From positions 62,001 to 126,000 of the forward strand of contig JBBHKE010002559.1 in NCBI GenBank assembly GCA_037447655.1: a stretch of DNA of 64,000 nt, given 5' to 3'. Below are positions 57,901-64,000 of the stretch, piece by piece. The notes beneath the pieces are model-generated. The model had not been told where the DNA came from. It made no database searches and saw only the letters and a list, made by a program, of their open reading frames with translations. Within the stretch, counting starts at the first letter, position 1, and the number at the start of each line of letters is the position of its first letter. The stretch is from Zygnema cylindricum. Its lineage: Eukaryota > Streptophyta > Zygnematophyceae > Zygnematales > Zygnemataceae. A program made the position numbers and the translations under genes.

Positions 57901-60900
57901 AGTGTTGTATACCATACATTGGCGGAATCCAGCATTTGAAATATTAAAGTGCTAATATACCAAAATTGGGTTCCGTGCATCTGTTTCTTGGATTTTGAGG
58001 GTTGAGTATGTGATTTGTTTTTGTCCATTAGGAGTTGCTAAGCCTTATCTGAAGCTGTTAGGTCAGTGCTTGGTATGCTTTCATAGCAAACTGTGCGTGT
58101 TAATGTTTGCCAGGCGCGTATAGGTCCAACAACTGTTCAGGAAACTGATGAGAAACTTATATTTATGTCGCAAATGGAAAGGCTTAGTGGGTCTGGTTTT
58201 CTTAAACTTTACTGCTACTCAAAGACACTAATGGAAAAGAAAAGGTCGAGTGTTGCTATTAATACCTACCTTATCTTTTTGTGTTTTAGGAACTGCCATT
58301 TTTTTCTACTTTTGACTAATCTCAGCTGTATCCTTTTGCCTGTTCCAATGCCCCTTTAACTCTTCTAAACATGTGTTATGAATCCTTTCTCTCCTTTTTT
58401 GGCAGTTCGTCGCCTTGTCTTAAAGTCTTTTTTTGCATGCAACTGGAATTACCGTCCATATAGCTCTTCTCTTCCGGAGCGTTTTGTTTCTGGGCCTCTT
58501 TTACGAACCCTTGATGACCCAGCTCATCATCGAGACTTCGGTAATTATTTCTGTCTATCTACTTTCTCTACGGTTTTTTTGTTCTTTCTAGTCCACATGA
58601 ATGATGGAAGACTATCCTGTTTCTTTTTAGACATTATGGAGTGTAGTGTGCACATGTAGTATTTCATAGAAATGAACATAGGATGGGTCATGATTTACAT
58701 ATCAGTTTTCTGCTGGTATGCACGTACCTTAACTGTATTTTTGAGCATATGACGTTTCTCATCTTTCATTAACAGCTTCTTCAGACACTAAGTTCACTGT
58801 ATGTCATTTCACATTTTTTTTTCCAGGGATCAAAGGAAAGTACACATCTGCTATTGGTTTGGCTGCTGAACAATTTTTCAAAAACTATTTGAGAGACTTC
58901 TCAGCAGAGTAAGAATACGTGACAACCTGTCACAACAGTGCAGCTGAAAGTATTTTACTGCTAATTAAGTGCATGGCTCAGTGTGGCTTAAGTCAAGTTA
59001 GGCCGGTCAGTGGTATTCATCCTCACCTTAAAATTTTTAGGCCCAGTCCCAAGTGGCCGGGCTTCACTACTACTGTATTTTACATTGAAATTGCAACTCT
59101 GGGGTTCAATAGTACATTTTCAAGTTACTAGTTTGACGTGCTTGTTTTCGCATTTTACGGCTACATGAAATTGTTTAGGTCCTTGTTTTTTGCAGTCTGC
59201 ATTCACATCTTGGTACAGAAGACTGCATGGTTGATCGAATTCTGTTTTTTTCCTCTGAGGTCTTTACTCTGATTTTATTTTGCCGTTTGCTCAATGTTGA
59301 TTCTCTTGAGTATGTATTACAACCTATTTTCATTCTTTCCATTAGAAGTTCCGCTCTCTCCATGAGCTTGTAAATGATAACTACTACATAATCATGTTCA
59401 TGTTATGGCCCTGTTCTTTTGTTTAAACTATGGCCTGTGAAAATGCATCTTTTTGTTTTTTTTTTGCAGACGTGGACTTACTTTTCTTTGCCTCCTGGCT
59501 TCTGAGTTATTGGCCATAAGTTCATGTCGATATGGCCTTATGACTGTGGCTATGTGTTTAGAAGCTTCTGCTGCTGGCCTCCCTCAGAGAGGACCTTCCT
59601 TTCCAAATTTAGAAATGGTGAAACCTGTGGTTGATCAGGATCAGCATAGCAATGGAATTGCTGGTCAAAAGATAATGGAATCAGAACAGACTGAGAAAAC
59701 GGTGATTATGGATCTCAAGAATCAGAGTCTTACTTTTCTCGACACTCTGCGAATGCTTTTGGAGGACACAAAGAAACATTTTAATCCAAACTACAGAGCG
59801 AAAGGTACTGTTCCGTCAAATTGATTTCCCCGAGACTAGGTTCCAGTGTTATTTCAAACCAAGAAGTATCCTCCGGTTTGAAATTCGGTTTCTGTCGTGA
59901 TCTTCATTGTTTCTGTTCCAAAGTCATTAGCATAAGAGGGGCCATGGATGCTTTGGATCCATTGAGGTTCAATATCGATGGTTTATGAAGATTCATCTTG
60001 CCCTTACAAAGACAGACACATTGGGACCTCATTATCATCATCAATAGAAAGTCTTTTCCACAAGATGTCATACCAGGCTTATTCTACGAATGTTGAACTT
60101 ATCTAAGAATCCTTTCTCCAAAAGCACCTACAATTCCAGAGCTAATGGGCAAAATACGAGGGCGTCGTTGTAGTTCCCTCATAAAGTTTTACAGAATCTC
60201 TCTTGACATCGTCATGTTCTAGCACCAAAGGAAAATTATTGATGCGCTGAAATAGAAAGCCCATGCGTGGTCTCCTTGTTTGAGATTATGCCTTATAGAT
60301 GTCCTTAATGTGACTTATTGACAAAAGTTCAACTTCACTTTGGTTTTTGCCTTTTAATTAGAGTCGGTTATGATTTATGTATGTCGGGGATGGGGTGCAA
60401 GGCAGTTTATGGCCATTTTCTCCGAGCTGCTTCAATGGCCATCCATAGAACCACAGTTACTGTTCCAGCTTTGGCGCATTTTCTGGAGGGCATTCCGACA
60501 AAACTGCTCCAGTCTGGAGGTAGATCCTGCTTGTAATCAGCATTCTCTTTTTTCCCACCTTGAAAGCTTGTTCAATAGAGTGCATTTAGTGGAGGAAACT
60601 TTTGTCTATTAGGATATTCTTTTGCTGTAGCAGCATGTGCAGTCTTCGCTTAGTAAAAAATCCTTCACATTTCTTTGAGGGTAAGTGATTTTTGTGTAAC
60701 CTTCTCAAGATGTTTGTACTTCCATATACTTCCACGATATGTTGTCCCATTGACAATCAATCTCATTTTTGGCCAGTTTAAGACAGGTCGCCTAGCAACC
60801 TGCGACCACTATAAGTGAAAAGTTAATAAGTGAAATGGATAGGATGATGTGTTTGGTTAGTTAAGTGGAATTTTTCGTTAAACATACACTTCTTGTTTAT

Positions 60901-63900
60901 GCACTTCTGTTTTTATTTTATGTGAAAAGAAAAGGAAGTTGGATCGTCATTGATAGATGGTGCTGGTTAAGAAGTCCTTGCTGATTACTGCTCAATAATA
61001 CGTAGTATAGGATAGTAAGTATAATAGGTGTCAGTAGGCCGTTTCACACGATGGCTTTCTTTGGTATTTTTTGAGCTGGCGATGATCGACTTTGTCGATA
61101 AAATTCCTGCAGCTGTTTTGGGACACCTAGCAATTTTTTTTTTGTTCACCTGTATGGATACTGCCAGGAAGCGGATGGTTTACTTGCCAAAATTGACGAG
61201 TAAACCATCTGCTAGTCCTTGGTAAACTGTTGCAGCTGTCGATGAAGGCACCTGCATTTACTTAAAATGGTTGACTCCAACCTCATTTGGACAGGTCGAC
61301 CTTAAATTGTTATTGCAATTTTTAGAACGATGATGCAATTTTTTTGATATTCTTGGTACAGTTATTATGGCAAAATTTCCATCAAGTTTGTTAAATTTCT
61401 CTTGGTCTTCTGATTTCCATCATACATTTCCGTACCTGTCCAACCATGTAATCATTGCTACAAGAATATCTAGAAAAGTCTTAGAGTGCAAGGGCCTAGT
61501 GTCTTATCGATCACTAATTGGATTAACAATAACACGGCCTAAATGATTACGAATGTTCATTTGTCTTTTCAGGAGCTCTTCATGCCACTCTCTCAGATTG
61601 GCTTCGACCCTCTGTCAGTTATAATGGAACCTTCACACTCTCTCAAACACAAACTGGAGATTATTTCTCAGACCAATGGCTATTGGTGGGGCTTCATGAG
61701 ATGTTGAACAGATTCTTCGAGCCAATTATTAGTGAAATGGAAAATTTGTCAGAGGAAGAGCAGGAAGCTTGGGGGACTGCAGCTAAGAGATGGGTCAAAA
61801 TGTTGTTAATAGGGGGCATGGAAGAGACAAATGTGGAAATTCTTCTTAAGGTAGGTTCAAATGCACTTTATATTTACCTCTCTTTTTGCTTTCTTTTTAA
61901 TTGTGGTGCTATTGCATGTCAAAAACGTGACTTGGCGAACTGACAACAATTTTCTGCAACTGCAAGATTGTGGAATTGTCTGGTTATTTGTGGAGTCTTA
62001 TGTTTGCGTTTTTGGTTTTATGATGTCTAGGTTGACGTCAAACAAAACATGTGGCTGATTGCCCACCAAGCAGTTGTTAAACAGTGGGAAATATAGTACA
62101 CACCTTGTTCTTTTTCACTTTGAAGTAAGTCGCTGTGAAAAAAGGTCTAAGGGATGAAAGAATAAGTCAAAAGAGAATCATGCTATTAAACTTCATGTTT
62201 TGCATATTTTTTTCTTTGTCCGCTTCTGTTACTGTGTGTTGTTACTTAGCATTTTGAAGCTTTCACTCTCCCTGTTTCCAGGAAGTCAACACAAAGGTTC
62301 GAGAGTCGTTGAACTCACCAAAAATTTTCAGTGTCAAGGCACAAAAATCACTTATTTTCACACGAAGCCTCTTGGAGATGTGCGGTAAACAAGAGGTTGA
62401 AGATCGCCATAGAGATCAAGGACCAAGTTCGAACAGTTTAGTTGCGAATCGTTTGGTTCATATGGTTGGACAGAATCTGGTAAGTCTAGGGCAAGCATTA
62501 CAAACACGTTGTACGTATTCTCTTGTTCACTAACAATTGGGCCCATTTCAAGCTCCTAAGCACAAAAAACAAAACTTTCACACAAAACATTTAAGTCTGA
62601 AATTGTGCTGACTTGCTTTTGAGTTCCATTTCTCTGTAAATTATGACATTGTCCTTTCTCTTCTCAAACCCCTTTTACCTCTGGTTACTCTGCTGATACC
62701 CATATCTCCAGTTTCCAATCTACATGTTTCAACTAATTTGTGCGAATCTGAGCAAAAGCTTGGCAACATAAAACCAAGCATCTGTAGTGTCAACTGGCTT
62801 GAAACTGCGTCTAAGTCAAAATCCTATGCAGCCCGTAGATATTGCTGTGTGGTGAGAACCATTATGACCTGGAGAAGTGGAATATGTTAGTTTGGTTTGG
62901 TGAGGTAATGCTAATTCTGGGCATGTCTGTTTGAAATGTCTGAAAGTGCAGGACCTAATTGTGATGTACGCTCGATATCAGAGTAAGACTTTTAAGATGG
63001 ACTTATCGGAGTTTTATGGGCAGCCTCTACCCGGAACAGTCACAGGAAGAATGGGAGGACCGAGTCAACGCCGTCTCCCAGCTCTTTTGGCTGCGTCTGT
63101 GTTTTCCTCGGTAAGTTTCTACATTACGCGTAAGACTGCCCTACCTAAGGACCATTTTTTTTGTCATTATTCAGTTTTTTTCTTTCAAAGTCTTTCTTTG
63201 GAAGACCCTTCATTGAGGTCAACCTTTTGCTTGCAAGAGATTGCAATGCGGATTTCTATTTGTATTGGTAAAAGTGATCGTTGCTATACTTCATCTTTTC
63301 ATTGCGCGGTTGTTGTAGTTTAGGTTGGAATGCACCAATCAAAAGCAAAAACATTATGCAACACACATTTATGGAAATATATTTTTGTGAAAACACTGAA
63401 TAGCTGTTAGCACTGTACTTGAAAGGTGAACTCTCAAGTTTTTCTCTTTTGTGTGTACGTGCCTTGCGACTTTCCGGAATCGGTTTCAACAGGTCTTAGC
63501 GGTGAAAGTAACAGCTGAGGCATTCACCTGGATATTGGAAGAGGACCCGAGCTTCATTTCTGAGAACTTGAAGAATTGCCATTCTTTCTTGTGGGAGTTT
63601 GTATCCTCCTTTTTTCTGCCATCAACCTGTCTCTATTCCACGGAGGTCAGCGGATATACTACAATGCATGTTTTATTTATGCGGGAAACATTTACTCAGT
63701 AGCATTCAAGCTTATGCATCCGAGATATCTTTTGAAGATAACTTTGTCTTGGCCATTAAGAAAGTAGAGAAAAACTTTTTGCAATGTTGCATTCTCTCGG
63801 GCAAATCTGGATGTTAATTCCATTTATGGTGTGGGGGAAAATGGAGTATTGATTGAATGTGAATTGTGTGTAAAGGTGTCAACGTTTTTGCAATGTGTTT

Positions 63901-64000
63901 TTTTTCTTATTTTTTATAGGGTGACATGGTGGACAGATTGAAGCTGAAGTTCGCATGGGACAATTTGAGGCACTTGTACCAGTTTGCAAAGCACTTGCTT
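51984..64000 (+). CDS. TARBP1/TRM3-like tRNA (guanosine-2'-O)-methyltransferase, N-terminal part (incomplete)
   Basis: Large HEAT-repeat-type protein of the TARBP1/TRM3 family, whose C-terminal SpoU domain methylates the 2'-OH of G18 in the tRNA D-loop; that domain lies beyond the window. Exons with GT/AG junctions and matching phases: 51984-52148, 54242-54329, 54602-54690, 55682-56310, 56500-56734, 56898-57251, 57755-57878, 58406-58540, 58827-58908, 59470-59804, 60362-60519, 61573-61850, 62282-62479, 62952-63110, 63493-63645, 63937-end. Recognisable family segments: WEAFILLFETLDEYGLHLAE, SWVAVLWARGFVHKNPQVRR, DDPAHHRDFGIKGKYTS, ASELLAISSCRYGLMTVAMC, EAWGTAAKRWVKML and TVTGRMGGPSQRRL. One join is unresolved: 60519 ends in phase 0 but 61573 needs phase 1, so a small exon ending at the strong donor after 60680 is likely. 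The 3' end of the 63493 exon is also uncertain. An in-frame ATG at 51924 is an alternative start. Confidence 0.85.
52149..54241 (+). other. Intron 1 of the TRM3-like gene (2.1 kb)
   Basis: The largest intron seen. It includes a purine-rich tract (about 52615-52740, AGAGGGAAAGGGGGTGG-type) and otherwise AT-rich sequence. No other gene recognised. Confidence 0.7.
55171..55234 (+). repeat. 21-bp tandem repeat, 3 copies, in intron 3 of the TRM3-like gene
   Basis: GGGTACTCTTCAAAAGGTTC-type units start at 55171, 55192 and 55213. Because 21 is a multiple of 3 the frame stays open, but no splice sites or homology support coding. Confidence 0.85.
55545..55632 (+). repeat. Purine-rich tract in intron 3
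   Basis: GAGGGAGGGGAGCAAGAGGA-type sequence of about 85 bp, shortly before the exon at 55682. Confidence 0.7.

Overview
The window is nuclear DNA from a land plant, most likely a non-seed lineage; I cannot name the species. Two intron-bearing plant genes lie on the plus strand. A glycine cleavage H-protein gene (GCSH, five exons, 15520-17828) looks complete. The 5' part of a very large gene for a TARBP1/TRM3-type tRNA 2'-O-ribose methyltransferase starts at 51984 and runs off the right edge; its SpoU catalytic domain is outside the window. Most of the rest is transposon sequence.

Retrotransposons. I resolve six Ty1/Copia elements of related families, order gag-protease-integrase-RT-RNase H, all with broken reading frames. 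A (1-2782, minus) runs off the left edge. B (2783-9230, minus) abuts the truncated LTR of A. C (24213-27615, plus) is a strongly deleted derivative. D (27616-39397, plus) is split by E (31169-37500, minus), which is flanked by the target duplication AAAGA. F (42776-49247, minus) is flanked by TTAAC. LTR fragments at 9231-9885 and 39398-40397 belong to related families. All six share two unusual traits. The primer-binding site just after the 5' LTR matches the anticodon arm of plant initiator tRNA-Met rather than its 3' end, which points to half-tRNA priming. The gag start codon lies inside the LTR, so gag is translated straight through the primer-binding site.

DNA elements. Four elements (10438-10657, 12537-12744, 19256-19762, 22164-23620) share one terminal-inverted-repeat core near TACACCGC-AATCG-TATTAG and form a non-autonomous family. 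The longest carries a 50-bp minisatellite and a perfect 30-bp palindrome. A separate element at 14447-14837 has perfect 16-bp termini and encloses a 22-bp-arm hairpin. A foldback lies at 42409-42495.

Layout: 1-9885 Copia A, B and an LTR remnant; 9886-15519 AT-rich DNA with small inverted-repeat elements; 15520-17828 GCSH; 17829-24212 AT-rich DNA with inverted-repeat elements; 24213-40397 the C, D and E nest; 40398-42775 unique AT-rich DNA; 42776-49247 Copia F; 49253-51983 upstream region; 51984-64000 the TRM3-like gene. GCSH (mitochondrial glycine decarboxylation) and the tRNA methylase are unrelated housekeeping functions. No operon-like or cluster logic links them.
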